A stretch of 64,000 bases of DNA from Adhaeretor mobilis (GTDB taxonomy: Bacteria > Planctomycetota > Planctomycetia > Pirellulales > Lacipirellulaceae): positions 5,932,860 to 5,996,859 of the forward strand of contig NZ_CP036263.1 in assembly GCF_007741515.1 (NCBI RefSeq). Reading direction: 5' to 3'. A model generated the notes under the pieces. The model made no database searches, was not told the DNA's origin, and saw only the letters and a list, made by a program, of their open reading frames with translations. Positions 16,847 to 26,238 of this stretch are shown here, piece by piece; position 1 is the stretch's first letter, and each line of letters starts with the position of its first letter. Both the position numbers and the translations under genes were made by a program.

Positions 16847-18145
16847 CTAGAATACCAGTGTCGCACCAAAGACTGCGCTGTTTTGGACCACATCGCGGTC
16901 ACTCACCGTAGTGATGCCTAGGAGTGGTGCGAAACCGATGCTACGTACGTACTCGGCAGTCAATAAAGCGTGCGGGCTGACTTGCATTCCTAGCCCGAGA
17001 ACCAGCTGGTTGTTGAACTCGAACTCGGTTCCTTCGTCGCCTTGGATGCCTTCGCTCCAGCTCACCGAAAGCCGGCTTGGCGTTTCGAATAGACAAGTGT
17101 CATAGGCAGCTTCCGTCTTGTAGGCTCGTACGGGGTGATTCGTAACGGGCCAATCGTCAACTGTCGAGACAAATTCGCCAGCGAAGCTCCATTGCCCTAC
17201 TTGCAAGAGGGCATTGATGTCGTAGGCTGAATTGGTTTCGCCTGAGACTGCCGGGTCGAGATGCTCAGCGACGTTTCCGTCGTAGATGGTACCGAGGAGA
17301 AAACTACTGCCCAGTTGGAGCCGCGAAGATTCGGCTATATCGATGGTGTAGATCGCATTGGCAGCAACGTTGTTCAGCTTGCCTTTCTCTTCGGAATCGG
17401 CCACGCGAATTCCACGGCTTCCATTGACGGCTTGCACCGCGACGTGCAGTTTTTCACCTGCGTAGCCCGCTCCTATGCCCTCTCCCAGCGCACCGAAATA
17501 ATGCCAGGGAACCGCCTGAGTGAATGGGCTGAGGGTACTCATGTCGCCAAAAGAAAGATTCTTCTTACCAACAAACGCGTACCACGGTGTCACATCCAGA
17601 TCGCCAAACACAGCATACGCCTGACGGGTCTGCAGGCTGCCCTGCTTGAAGTCTGCGAAGGAGAACACATCGGAAAACAGCAGCTCCCCATAGAAATTAA
17701 CCCAGGAACCGGCATGCACCGTCATTGCTGTGTTGGCTTGCAAGACGCGCGCGTCGGTGGCGCTGTCGCCTGAAAAATCCGTTGGAAACCGGCCTAGATA
17801 CGAAAATTTGTCGGCAGTGTTCGTTGTGGCGGCGAGCAGCGAGAACCTCGCTTGGCCTCCCAAGGTAACCGTCAATTGGTCGTCGCCCCAGGTGTCGTGA
17901 TTCAGTAGCAGAGCCACTTCTTTGGAGTTTTGCCGATTCTGAAAATCGAGCATGTAGCGAAACAATTCCGTATCGGTGCGCACTGCGATACTGGACACCG
18001 GCCCGGCATCTAGCGGCGGCTTTCCTAGAATTGCCTCTTGCGCAGCCGACGAACTCACCAACAGAACTGCTTGTAGCCATGGCGAAAGCGCCAAGATGCT
18101 CCACAGCAAACCCGGGAGAGCCTTTTTTCTTGTTTTGCGAGTCAT
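16847..18145 (-). CDS. Outer-membrane beta-barrel porin (LbtU-like)
   Basis: The protein has 432 residues with a signal peptide (1-36). Alternating hydrophobic/hydrophilic strands run to a C-terminal phenylalanine (GATLVF), the recognition signal of the BAM complex. The sequence pattern, including NFYGELLFSDVFSF and WYAFVGKKNLSFGDMSTLSPF, resembles LbtU-family porins, named for a Legionella siderophore receptor. Homology to that family is my best guess; the true substrate here is unknown. It supports a Gram-negative-type envelope. It is convergent with the preceding PEP-CTERM gene (8-base gap). Confidence 0.75.
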   Translation of the reverse strand: MTRKTRKKALPGLLWSILALSPWLQAVLLVSSSAAQEAILGKPPLDAGPVSSIAVRTDTELFRYMLDFQNRQNSKEVALLLNHDTWGDDQLTVTLGGQARFSLLAATTNTADKFSYLGRFPTDFSGDSATDARVLQANTAMTVHAGSWVNFYGELLFSDVFSFADFKQGSLQTRQAYAVFGDLDVTPWYAFVGKKNLSFGDMSTLSPFTQAVPWHYFGALGEGIGAGYAGEKLHVAVQAVNGSRGIRVADSEEKGKLNNVAANAIYTIDIAESSRLQLGSSFLLGTIYDGNVAEHLDPAVSGETNSAYDINALLQVGQWSFAGEFVSTVDDWPVTNHPVRAYKTEAAYDTCLFETPSRLSVSWSEGIQGDEGTEFEFNNQLVLGLGMQVSPHALLTAEYVRSIGFAPLLGITTVSDRDVVQNSAVFGATLVF

Positions 18146-18322
18146 GATGTCGTCGTGCCTGGCGGTATGGATGCTAGCAGAAGCCTTTCAGTGGGAGACT
18201 AGATAAGCAACCTCAATGTAAGACCTTGCACACTACATCGACTTTTCCGGCTGCGCAGCTTAAGCGGGATCTGCCGCGGAGAGCATCGTTTCTGCTAGCC
18301 ATGCCAACAACCTGATAAGGCA

Positions 18323-19408
18323 CTATTGATAGAGCTTGTGATAGCTAGCCAGTTCGCTTTGCAGGTTGTGATGCTCGCGCACATAGTCTCGTCCTGCACT
18401 GCCGATGCGTTCGCGGATGGCATCGTCTTCAAGCAATTCGTGCGAGGCTTTGGTGAATTTCGCCCGATCAATAATCGGTGCGAGTCGACCGGTTTTGCCA
18501 TCTTCGATGACCGATTGGTGCGCGGGCAAGTCGCTGGCCACCACGGCCCGGCTCGTGGCCATCGCTTCGAGCAGCGCTAGCGGTGTCGAACGACTGAGGC
18601 TCGGCTGCCAGAACACATCAGCCGTGGAGATCAGTTTTTTGGCGTCACTTCGCTCGCCGAGGAAGTAAATGCAAGAAGGGTCGCTCACCAAGCGGGCGAA
18701 GCGTTCCAGGCGGGCGCGATCAGGGCCGTCGCCAATGATGACAAGCCGTGCAGTTGGGTGCAACACACGGAGAAGCTCGTAGCACCAAATCGCCTCGTCG
18801 AGTTTTTCGTCGCGCAACAAGGGGCCCGCGGTGGCGATGAGCTTTGTGTCTGTTGGGAGTTCTAAACGGCTCAGCAGCAAGCTGCGCGTTGGCTCGGGGT
18901 TGAGATCACTGGGAACCTCAACCGCTGGGGGAATCACTACGACTCGATCACCCGGGACGCCCTGCCCTTCGCACCACTGGCGATGCGTTTCGTCGGGGGC
19001 GACGATCGTGGTGAACTTCTCGCGCAGCGCGTGGATCAAACGTACGGCCCAAGGGAGTTGCACTTCGGCGGCTTGGAGGGAATGGACCAAGCGCGATTCC
19101 CGTGGCATCGTGAGTTTTGCCTGCATCAGAGCGGTGGCATCCCACGTGTGAACGACCGCGGGACGCAAACGGCTAAGGAGCCTTGCGAGGCGTCCCATAG
19201 CGATGAAGTCCCACTTGCCGCGACGCTGGATAATGTGCGTTTCAATGCCGGCGTCGGCCAACTCGCTGACAATTGCTTCATCTGCGCTGAAGGCGACGAT
19301 GCTTGTTGGCTGATTCTCACTTGCTTGCGATTTGGCTATTCCGCGGAGTGGCTGCGATCGGCCATAACGGTCGAGGCGTGAAATCACATGGAGAACGGTG
19401 GCGGCCAT
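18323..19408 (-). CDS. GT4-type glycosyltransferase
   Basis: The product has 361 residues of two Rossmann-like halves (GT-B fold). The N-terminal half begins VLHVISRLDRYGRSQP. The C-terminal half has GDGPDRARLE and the E-x7-E-type donor site near residue 275 (PLALLEAMATSRAVVAS), hallmarks of GT4. It would transfer a sugar from a nucleotide-sugar donor in the cytoplasm. No neighbouring polysaccharide cluster is visible, so the product is unknown. The start and end match the family length. Confidence 0.88.
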   Translation of the reverse strand: MAATVLHVISRLDRYGRSQPLRGIAKSQASENQPTSIVAFSADEAIVSELADAGIETHIIQRRGKWDFIAMGRLARLLSRLRPAVVHTWDATALMQAKLTMPRESRLVHSLQAAEVQLPWAVRLIHALREKFTTIVAPDETHRQWCEGQGVPGDRVVVIPPAVEVPSDLNPEPTRSLLLSRLELPTDTKLIATAGPLLRDEKLDEAIWCYELLRVLHPTARLVIIGDGPDRARLERFARLVSDPSCIYFLGERSDAKKLISTADVFWQPSLSRSTPLALLEAMATSRAVVASDLPAHQSVIEDGKTGRLAPIIDRAKFTKASHELLEDDAIRERIGSAGRDYVREHHNLQSELASYHKLYQ

Positions 19409-19492
19409 GAAGGGGAATCTAGCGGGATCGGGGGGAAATCGCTACTGCCCAGAGAATTATTGCAATAGCGTCCTAGAATTGGGATCCTATTC

Positions 19493-19570
19493 AACCACAG
19501 AGAATACGAAGGGCACAAAGTATTTCACTCTTTGCTTTCTCTCTTTGTGTCCTTCGTATTCTTTGCGGTT
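19493..19570. repeat. Inverted repeat of the ccacgaag/ctttgtg family
   Basis: Arms of about 28 bases (aaccacagagaatacgaagg... / ...ccttcgtattctttgcggtt) around a 22-base centre. The same family occurs at 40368-40437, and as half-copies at 26075-26110, 26195-26230, 43742-43765 and 51183-51212. Confidence 0.8.
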
Positions 19571-19645
19571 CTTATTTTCGATATAGCTTGTTCGCTTTAC
19601 CCTACACGCTCGACAACCCTAGGTCTCCAGGATTAGGCTACTCTC

Positions 19646-20401
19646 ATGGGTATTTGGACCGACATCGAAATCGCAGGGCACGCCTGTGAAACGTATGAAC
19701 CAGCGCACTTGAGCGAGCACAATCAAGCGGTGCTCTATTTGCACGATCGCCAGCAATCGAGCCTGCGCGAGAACCGTGCCTTTCTCGATGAGTTCGAGCG
19801 CCACGGGCTTCGCGTATTGTGTCCGCTGACGGGCGAGAGCTGGTGGGCGGATCGGATTCACGAGCCATTCGATACGGTGCAAACAGCCGAGCGTTTTGTC
19901 CTCGATGCGTGTGTGCCTTGGCTGGCGGAGCATTGGCAGGTCGTACCACCGCAGATTGCCCTCTTCGGTTGCGAAATGGGCGGGCAAGGTGCGCTACGGA
20001 TTTCTTACAAGCACCCGAATGTGTTCCCTGTGGTCGCGGCAATTGCGCCGGCGCTTGATTTCCAAATCCATATCGAGCTGTCCCATGGAAGACTGGGAGA
20101 CCCTGCGCTAACAAAAATGTATGGCGAGGTAGAATCCGGTCGGCAAGACACGGCGACGCTGCACATTCACCCATTGAATTGGCCGCGGAACCAGTGGTTC
20201 TGTGCAGACCCAGGAGACTACTACTGGCATGACTCGGCCGAGCGTCTGCGGATGAAACTGTACTCGCTGGGCGTGCCTTATGAAGGGGAGTTTGACATTA
20301 CCGCTGAAGCAACGGGCTGGTCATACCACAATAAGATGGCAGCACCGGCGATGGCGTTCTTGGCGGAGCGGTTGGAAGCGGAGCGGCGGCGGGTGGTTTA
20401 G
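19646..20401 (+). CDS. Esterase-D-like alpha/beta-hydrolase-fold protein without a serine nucleophile
   Basis: The protein has 251 residues with an alpha/beta-hydrolase layout: strand AVLYLHD, a loop, then the nucleophile elbow, here FGCEMGGQGAL. The elbow matches the esterase-D-type GxSMGGxGAL, but the serine position holds Glu (codon gaa at 19974-19976). The region resembling the acid and the His (WSYHN) is retained. It may be a pseudo-enzyme or act by another mechanism. No signal peptide. The sequence change is direct; loss of activity is inference. The gene stands alone, divergent from the glycosyltransferase and convergent with the Fic gene. Confidence 0.75.
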   Translation: MGIWTDIEIAGHACETYEPAHLSEHNQAVLYLHDRQQSSLRENRAFLDEFERHGLRVLCPLTGESWWADRIHEPFDTVQTAERFVLDACVPWLAEHWQVVPPQIALFGCEMGGQGALRISYKHPNVFPVVAAIAPALDFQIHIELSHGRLGDPALTKMYGEVESGRQDTATLHIHPLNWPRNQWFCADPGDYYWHDSAERLRMKLYSLGVPYEGEFDITAEATGWSYHNKMAAPAMAFLAERLEAERRRVV

Positions 20402-20455
20402 ACAAGAGTCGATTAGCCGCTGAGCTTGCCCCGCGATCCGGAAAGCGTATCGAAT

Positions 20456-21613
20456 TCAAGCATCCTCATAAGCAATCTGCAGCAACTCAGGTGCATAGTA
20501 GTTTCGCGGGTGTGAATCGTCGTCCTCGACGAGAATCTTAACTTCGCATAAGCGCCGCAAGTCATTTTGTGCGGTGGGGAAAGTCACATTACAATATTCC
20601 GCAACTTGACTAGTCGTCATCACAGGGGATTGAAACAAATCGTCGATGATCGCATGGCTTCTGGGTGTTGCCGTGTCTCGCACACGCTCGTGATATTCAT
20701 CACGTAATTGGCGAATTTTCTCGCACTTGATAATCGAATCTCGAGCTTGTGCAATCGAGCCATGTAAGCAGAACTCAATCCACGGGTACCACTCCCCGCG
20801 TGTGCTAATACGGTGTAGCAGCTCCACGTACTCTTCTCGGTGCTGTTCAAAGAATGCACTCATATAGAGCCAGGGATTTTGGTGGCCGAGAAGTTGCTTC
20901 GTCATCAAAGCAAGCAGCACGCGCCCAATACGCCCGTTGCCATCGACAAAAGGATGGATCGCTTCAAACTGATAATGAACGAGGTAGCTGCGCACAAGCG
21001 GATCGAATCCTTCATCGGGTTCGTTCAAATAGCGTTCGAGCTTTGCCATCATCTCAGGGACATCGCCTGGAGGTGGCGGAACGTATTTCCCCTGCGAACC
21101 TATCTGCACTTGAATACGCCTGAACTCACCGGGTGATTTTTTCGCCCCTCGAACTCCCTGCATGAGAAGTTTGTGCATCGCTAGTAAATGGCGATTGAGA
21201 ATCGGTCCTTTGTCGGTCAGCTCACACCCAATCTGTAGAGCTCTCCGGTAATTCGAGACTTCCTTCTGATCGGCTCGGGGGCCTTCTTCCGAGGTTGGCT
21301 CCTCCGGCTGGATGTCATAGAGAAGAAGCTGACGCGGATCGACATATGTTCCCTCGATGGCCGAAGAACTGATCGCCTCACGGCTTTGGAGGGGCCTGAG
21401 CAATAGATCCGGCGAAGGTAGGGTCTGACCAATCCCATTGAGAGTGCCTAGGGTCTCCTTGGCGTCGGCCAACAATGGCCACAGTGAGGCAGGGAATTCC
21501 CAGTCAGGAGGTAGTGCAGCTGGTAAGAATAGCCAGCCCTCCTCGCCCGTGTTGGACGACACGAAGCGGCGTAATTCGCCCGGCTTTTCAGCAGTAAAGT
21601 CTTCAGGTTTCAT
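20456..21613 (-). CDS. Fic-domain AMP-transferase with winged-helix C-terminus
   Basis: The product has 385 residues. The Fic motif HPFVDGNGRIGR lies at 220-231 with the catalytic His220. An inhibitory helix motif (S/TxxxE G type: SSAIEG at 83-88) is placed N-terminally, as in class II Fic proteins. The C-terminus (about 290-380) resembles a winged helix (VAEYCNVTFPTAQNDLRRL), often found in this Fic subgroup. Fic proteins AMPylate targets, mostly Tyr/Ser/Thr hydroxyls; the target is unknown. A perfect 10-bp inverted repeat starts 31 bases upstream and may be its operator. No toxin-antitoxin partner gene is adjacent. Confidence 0.9.
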   Translation of the reverse strand: MKPEDFTAEKPGELRRFVSSNTGEEGWLFLPAALPPDWEFPASLWPLLADAKETLGTLNGIGQTLPSPDLLLRPLQSREAISSSAIEGTYVDPRQLLLYDIQPEEPTSEEGPRADQKEVSNYRRALQIGCELTDKGPILNRHLLAMHKLLMQGVRGAKKSPGEFRRIQVQIGSQGKYVPPPPGDVPEMMAKLERYLNEPDEGFDPLVRSYLVHYQFEAIHPFVDGNGRIGRVLLALMTKQLLGHQNPWLYMSAFFEQHREEYVELLHRISTRGEWYPWIEFCLHGSIAQARDSIIKCEKIRQLRDEYHERVRDTATPRSHAIIDDLFQSPVMTTSQVAEYCNVTFPTAQNDLRRLCEVKILVEDDDSHPRNYYAPELLQIAYEDA

Positions 21614-21643
21614 GAGTTAAAGAGATTTTAACCTGGGGTCACC

Positions 21644-21675
21644 AAATTAAAATATATGCCATGAAATTTTAATTT
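21644..21675. promoter_or_regulatory. Perfect AT-rich inverted repeat upstream of Fic gene
   Basis: aaattaaaat (21644-21653) and attttaattt (21666-21675) are exact reverse complements with a 12-base spacer, 31-62 bases before the Fic start. AT content contrasts with the surroundings. It could bind the Fic protein's own winged-helix domain. Confidence 0.55.
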
Positions 21676-21717
21676 GCAAGGTGGCGATATTCAAGACTGG
21701 GCCTGCAGAGCCCCATC

Positions 21718-24700
21718 TCAACGCCTGGCCGCTTCATTCTTACTCTCCCGCCCCACGTTAAACTTGTCGAAATCCATGAATAGGCCGCTGCCTTCGATGC
21801 CGCTGCCTTTCATTTCGCCGGTGTTTGCCCAGTATTGCAGTTTGCTGGCGGTGCTTTCGTTGAAGGGTGCGCCGACGTGTGCCTGGTGAGCGATGTTCAC
21901 CGGCGAGCCTTCGATCACAAAGAGCGTCTTGGCCTGGTCGTAGGTTGAGCGATTGCCGCGCGCGTTGATGAAACCTTTCGTGGGGTGCTGGGCTTCGAAG
22001 ACGACACGGCCTTGAGCAGTAAGCTCCAAGGGGCCCATCTTGGTGGGCAGCCTCTGGCCGCCGGGTGGGGCGAACAGTCTGCCGGCTGGGCTCTCAGCAA
22101 CTTCTAGTTCATCGCATTTGATCCACACGGTGTTTGGCCCCGGGCCGTCGACCCCCGACACAGCAAGGCGTTGTTCCCAAGCATCGACCGGGCCGTACAC
22201 GGTTTGCACGTTGCCGATGAGTTTCACACGCTTGCTGTGCAAGTTACCCTGCACGCCACGAGTGAAATCGGTTCGCAAGTAACGCAGGCGTTGACCCGAA
22301 TCGTTGCGACTGGCCGCTTGGTTCTTCGAGCCGCCAGAAAGTTGAGCGAGCGAGTTACTGCCTTCGTTCAGGTGGACGCTTTCCAGTCTGCCGGGTCCTT
22401 CGCCAGAAATGTCGCCGGTGATTTGGTTGACGCTCAGAGATTGCAGCTCGACTCGTTGATGCGACGTGAGTCCGGCAGCGTCGCGATCGTCGAACTCGGC
22501 CAGCACACCATCGGTGCATTCTAGCTGAGCCAGCTCGACTTTACGATCGGCTGCCGCTCCGTCAAAACTCACCGGGTTAGTCAGTCGCGCCAAGAGCTGC
22601 TTGGTTTGTAGCCAGCCACTCGCATTGCGAACACGCACATCGCCACGGAAGCTAAGCCGGTCGCCTGCGAGCCTCATCGCTTGTTGCCAAGTGATCGTGG
22701 TCGACTGTGGATTGGCAAGGGGTTGACCGTTGAAGTCGCGATCAGACAGCATTTCGATTTCGCCCGGTGAGTTAATTTCCGCACTGCTGGACCCTCGGTT
22801 GAGCGTCAGCAGGGGAGCGCGAATCTTCGTGCCGCGCACCTCAATCTCTGCTGGTAATGTACGGCCGCCTGATTGCTTGCGACCTCGAATCATAATGCGT
22901 GCATCGGGTGTGTCGGCATTCTCTACTTCTAGGTTGCCGGCGACGATGCGCAAGGGCGTCTGGCGATCAGGCGCACCGCCAGCAAGATACTCCTGGAACA
23001 ACACATTGCCGTCCACACTTAGTCTAGAAACCTCGGGAGTCTTTCCACGCACGGCAATTTGCATTTGCAACTTGTTGCCTGTGATCCCGTAACTTCGACC
23101 GCGCTGTTTACCGTCCCGGTTGAGCACCGATCTTTGCCCAGAGGAAGTTTGCCGACCGGTCGGCTGGCCAGCTTGGTCCAACGAGTCTTCGTAGCGCATT
23201 GTCAGGGACAGCTCATTCACTTCAGCAGTGATTTCCGGCGAGTGGATATCCACGTGCCCTGTAGCGACCATGCGTTCAGGTCGCACACGATCGCTCAAGT
23301 TGAGTGTGCTTGAACCGGCAGGCGATTTCGCCGTAGATTCTCTAAGATAGAGCTTTAAGTCCTCTGCCCACAGCCGACCCACGCCGGGCATTGCCAGCTT
23401 AGGACGTCCCAAGAGCGACAGAACAGGCTGCCCCTTACGGCGGACGATTTCCATGGAGCGTTTCCAGCTCACATCGAGCGATTCACTTGGTCGTCGCTGA
23501 TCGACAACCGCTTTCAGCCAACCGCCACCTGCGGCCAGCAAGTTACCCAACTGGTGGGATGAGCCTTCCGGTGGTTGTTGGTACTGCACCATCGGCGCGT
23601 GAATCTCGCTACCGCGGAAGGTAAGCGTTACTTCATCGCCGCCATCGACAACGATCGTGCGTTGATCGAGCATCAATCGTAAGCGTTCGCAACGGGCGGT
23701 GGCTTGTTGCGACGGGGCATCCAACTTTACGGGTGCGCCTTTGGCCTCGACGGTGGCCGGTTGCAACGTGCCGAAGCGATAGGATTTTAGCCCCTGGTCT
23801 TCAGAACTTCCGACAGGCTTGGTGCCTTCGGTAAAATACAGATTTACTTCGCTGGCAAGCAGTTGATCGAGCGTTCCGTTGGGATGCACCTGGCGGATCT
23901 GCACGTCTTTGCGGAAGGAGGCTATGTAATTCAGGAAATCGAACGTGAAGGCACCCTGACAGCGAATGCGCACCGGCGGCGGCGGTTGCGGAGAATTCTT
24001 TGAGCTAGTCGACGCACTGTCGAATCGAGGCGCCGCGAGCTGCGGGCCACCTGATGCATCGCCGAGCGTGAGTGAACCGGTGGCCGGCATCGCTCTTGTC
24101 TGGGATTTCTTTAGCCACTTCACATTGTCTACGGCCAGATCGACGGCCACGCCTTCAGTGATCTCTAGCGTTTCAAAGGGCCCCAACTTCGAACCGCGGC
24201 GACGTTCGTCCCCCGGCGGGAGCATCGCCACGTTTAGCCCCTTGCCGCGGGCATAATGACTTGCGAGACGCAGCTCGACCGCTTCGTGCGTGTTGATGCC
24301 ACTTTCGTTGATGTAAAGATCACGCGTCGTGATGAGTAAGTCGTCCTGCGGACCGGGCTCGTTCATGTCGCTGCGGATGGTAATGTCACCTAGGAGCTGC
24401 CCCCACTGAAACTTGCCCAGCATTGCCGAGCCTAGCTTCGCACCACTGTCGAGCTGAATGACCGCCCCATGCGGCGCTTCGAGAATCACCGCATTGCGGG
24501 GCGCGTCCTGCCCAAGCTGCCAACCTTTAGGGAACGCTAGCAATAAACAGCGTTCAACTCGGATTTGTCCACTATTACTTTTGACACCGGCACTCTTGCC
24601 GCCGTTCCCACTTTTGCCCATATTCTCGCTCGCCATGTCCTTCACGTCAGCCACGATCATCGTCTGACCGTTCTGAAATGTCTTGGGCGGACGCAAGAGC

Positions 24701-24897
24701 GACCAATGCCCCTTGGGCACGTACGCAGCCAGCAGCTCGCGATACTTGTGCGTCGGCTCGCGTGGCGTGTCGTAATTCACTACATCCCGCCGCACCGTCG
24801 CCGGTTGCACGCGGGGCACCACCGTCAGCGCGTATACCTGATAGCAAACCGCCGTGATGGCGAAAGCAATAGCGGCGTGTGTCAGGCGGGTTAGCAT
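21718..24897 (-). CDS. Giant LptA/LptC/OstA-like periplasmic protein
   Basis: The product has 1059 residues with an N-terminal membrane anchor (5-25). The rest is rich in beta-strands with many V-x-L-x and ITGNxL-like repeats. In the middle and C-terminal parts OstA-like beta-jellyroll strands recur (VEAKGAPVKLDAPSQQATARCERLRLMLDQ, in pieces). Proteins of this shape bridge lipopolysaccharide across the periplasm. It follows kdsD, kdsC and a small secreted gene, the same order as kdsD-kdsC-lptC-lptA in Enterobacteria. The combined length is far greater than LptC plus LptA. Role in LPS transport is inferred from synteny; no close family match is claimed. Confidence 0.7.
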   Translation of the reverse strand: MLTRLTHAAIAFAITAVCYQVYALTVVPRVQPATVRRDVVNYDTPREPTHKYRELLAAYVPKGHWSLLRPPKTFQNGQTMIVADVKDMASENMGKSGNGGKSAGVKSNSGQIRVERCLLLAFPKGWQLGQDAPRNAVILEAPHGAVIQLDSGAKLGSAMLGKFQWGQLLGDITIRSDMNEPGPQDDLLITTRDLYINESGINTHEAVELRLASHYARGKGLNVAMLPPGDERRRGSKLGPFETLEITEGVAVDLAVDNVKWLKKSQTRAMPATGSLTLGDASGGPQLAAPRFDSASTSSKNSPQPPPPVRIRCQGAFTFDFLNYIASFRKDVQIRQVHPNGTLDQLLASEVNLYFTEGTKPVGSSEDQGLKSYRFGTLQPATVEAKGAPVKLDAPSQQATARCERLRLMLDQRTIVVDGGDEVTLTFRGSEIHAPMVQYQQPPEGSSHQLGNLLAAGGGWLKAVVDQRRPSESLDVSWKRSMEIVRRKGQPVLSLLGRPKLAMPGVGRLWAEDLKLYLRESTAKSPAGSSTLNLSDRVRPERMVATGHVDIHSPEITAEVNELSLTMRYEDSLDQAGQPTGRQTSSGQRSVLNRDGKQRGRSYGITGNKLQMQIAVRGKTPEVSRLSVDGNVLFQEYLAGGAPDRQTPLRIVAGNLEVENADTPDARIMIRGRKQSGGRTLPAEIEVRGTKIRAPLLTLNRGSSSAEINSPGEIEMLSDRDFNGQPLANPQSTTITWQQAMRLAGDRLSFRGDVRVRNASGWLQTKQLLARLTNPVSFDGAAADRKVELAQLECTDGVLAEFDDRDAAGLTSHQRVELQSLSVNQITGDISGEGPGRLESVHLNEGSNSLAQLSGGSKNQAASRNDSGQRLRYLRTDFTRGVQGNLHSKRVKLIGNVQTVYGPVDAWEQRLAVSGVDGPGPNTVWIKCDELEVAESPAGRLFAPPGGQRLPTKMGPLELTAQGRVVFEAQHPTKGFINARGNRSTYDQAKTLFVIEGSPVNIAHQAHVGAPFNESTASKLQYWANTGEMKGSGIEGSGLFMDFDKFNVGRESKNEAARR

Positions 24898-24946
24898 TAA
24901 AGCGATGGTAGGTCGAAGATTTTAGATTGGAGAATTGAAGAGAGAC

Positions 24947-24982
24947 GTTAGCCGACGAGCTTGCTCGCCGTGGAGTTTGCCT
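24947..24982. repeat. Short repeat of the gttagccgacga family
   Basis: gttagccgacgagcttgctc and the following gccgtggagttt match 50214-50249 with a few changes; the inner cgagcttgctcg is palindromic. It spans the start of the 24981 gene's stop region and the intergenic gap. Confidence 0.65.
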
Positions 24983-25502
24983 AGCGTAAGAGCGCTAAAC
25001 CGCCGAATACGAAGACTTGTTCGTCACGCATGAACGCAGTGGTTTCAGGAAACTGCCATTGCATTGCAATGGAGTCACCAGCTGGCGCTGGAATTGAGCT
25101 ATCGATTCGCAAAGCAGGGGCAGGCTTGCATTCCGGTAAGACTTTCTGAGAATCCGGAAAACAAGGCTCTACGAGAAATCTCTGCTTGTCGCCTGCGGTA
25201 TTCCACCCCGATAGTCGCGACGGATCGAAGCAGCCCAACTTCATGAACTTCTCGGTCTGCGGAAATTGCCACTGCATTGCGATCGTATCGCCGGCTACTG
25301 GCCGGTAAGCATCTGAAGGCACCAGATACGAAAACTTGTTGACAGCATTTGTGTTCGGCTCAATGCGGTACCGCTTCCCTGAGTTGATTGAATCGTATTG
25401 CTCAATGGTAAATTCCTCGGCGGCTTTCGAAATCGCAGCACCGACGGCCGTCACAACGACTAGCACTGCGAGCATCGCAAGTCTGCGTTTCACTGTATTC
25501 AT
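24981..25502 (-). CDS. Secreted protein with internal duplication, unknown function
   Basis: The product has 173 residues with a signal peptide (1-28). A 17-residue motif appears twice: GDTIAMQWQFPQTEKFM (71-87) and GDSIAMQWQFPETTAFM (142-158), so the mature protein is probably two related domains of about 60-70 residues. Four cysteines are possible, with two in CFDP and CFPD pairs. It lies 39 bases downstream of kdsC and 83 bases before the OstA-like gene, so it is likely part of the LPS operon. I recognise no family. The reading frame and signal are clear; function is unknown. Confidence 0.7.
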   Translation of the reverse strand: MNTVKRRLAMLAVLVVVTAVGAAISKAAEEFTIEQYDSINSGKRYRIEPNTNAVNKFSYLVPSDAYRPVAGDTIAMQWQFPQTEKFMKLGCFDPSRLSGWNTAGDKQRFLVEPCFPDSQKVLPECKPAPALRIDSSIPAPAGDSIAMQWQFPETTAFMRDEQVFVFGGLALLR

Positions 25503-25541
25503 CTGCGGCTCACTCTCAATTTGGACCGGACCAATTAATTG

Positions 25542-26063
25542 CTAAGCACTATAGCGCCGGATGGTTGATTCCCAGCGATCGGTATTCTTAAGTATCACTT
25601 CGATGAGTTCTCGCAGCGCGCCGGCTCCGCCGGGTACACTGGTGGTGTAGGCGGCAGCGGTGCGCAGCTCTTCGGCGGCGTCGCCAACCGCTACGCCTAG
25701 CCCTACGCGTTGGATGGGTGCGAGGTCCGGCAAGTCGTCGCCCACGTAGGCGATCTGGTCGAGCGTCACTTCTTGCTCTTCGGCGATTGCTTCCACCATC
25801 GGTAGTTTGTCTTTGACACCCTGGCGGAGGATTTCGATATCGAGTTCGCGTGCTCGCAGCTTTACGATTTGTGAGCTACGACCGGTGACAATTCCCACGC
25901 GCCCACCCGCCTGTTGCCACAGACGAATACCTTGGCCGTCGCGGATGGAGAACCGTTTGGTCTCGACCCCTTGGTTGTCGAGCACCACGCCACCGTCGGT
26001 CAACACACCATCGACGTCGGTGAGAATCAACTTGATTTGATGACAACGCTTAGCAAGGTTCAT
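25542..26063 (-). CDS. kdsC: 3-deoxy-D-manno-octulosonate-8-phosphate phosphatase
   Basis: The protein has 173 residues from MNLAKR at 26063; an upstream in-frame ATG would add 30 residues encoded by an intergenic repeat. HAD motifs are DVDGVLTDG, then GRSS in motif II, a Lys before motif IV (KLPMV), and VGDDLPDL. The short, capless HAD form and the signature loop GGVVLDNQG fit KdsC. It removes phosphate from Kdo-8-phosphate in the cytoplasm, in the Kdo branch of LPS inner-core biosynthesis. It lies just after kdsD. Confidence is high. Confidence 0.92.
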   Translation of the reverse strand: MNLAKRCHQIKLILTDVDGVLTDGGVVLDNQGVETKRFSIRDGQGIRLWQQAGGRVGIVTGRSSQIVKLRARELDIEILRQGVKDKLPMVEAIAEEQEVTLDQIAYVGDDLPDLAPIQRVGLGVAVGDAAEELRTAAAYTTSVPGGAGALRELIEVILKNTDRWESTIRRYSA

Positions 26064-26238
26064 AAGTTGCTCAGATTCTCTTTGAACCACATAGGTCACA
26101 GAGGTTCGCAGAGAAAGTAGAAATGGTTTGTTGTTGACGGATGGCAAGGACAACTAGAGGCAATATTTTGAGCGGAGAATGTCATTGTCTGATTTCCTCC
26201 GTGTACCTCTGTGCTCTCTGTGGTTCAAGACATTGTGG

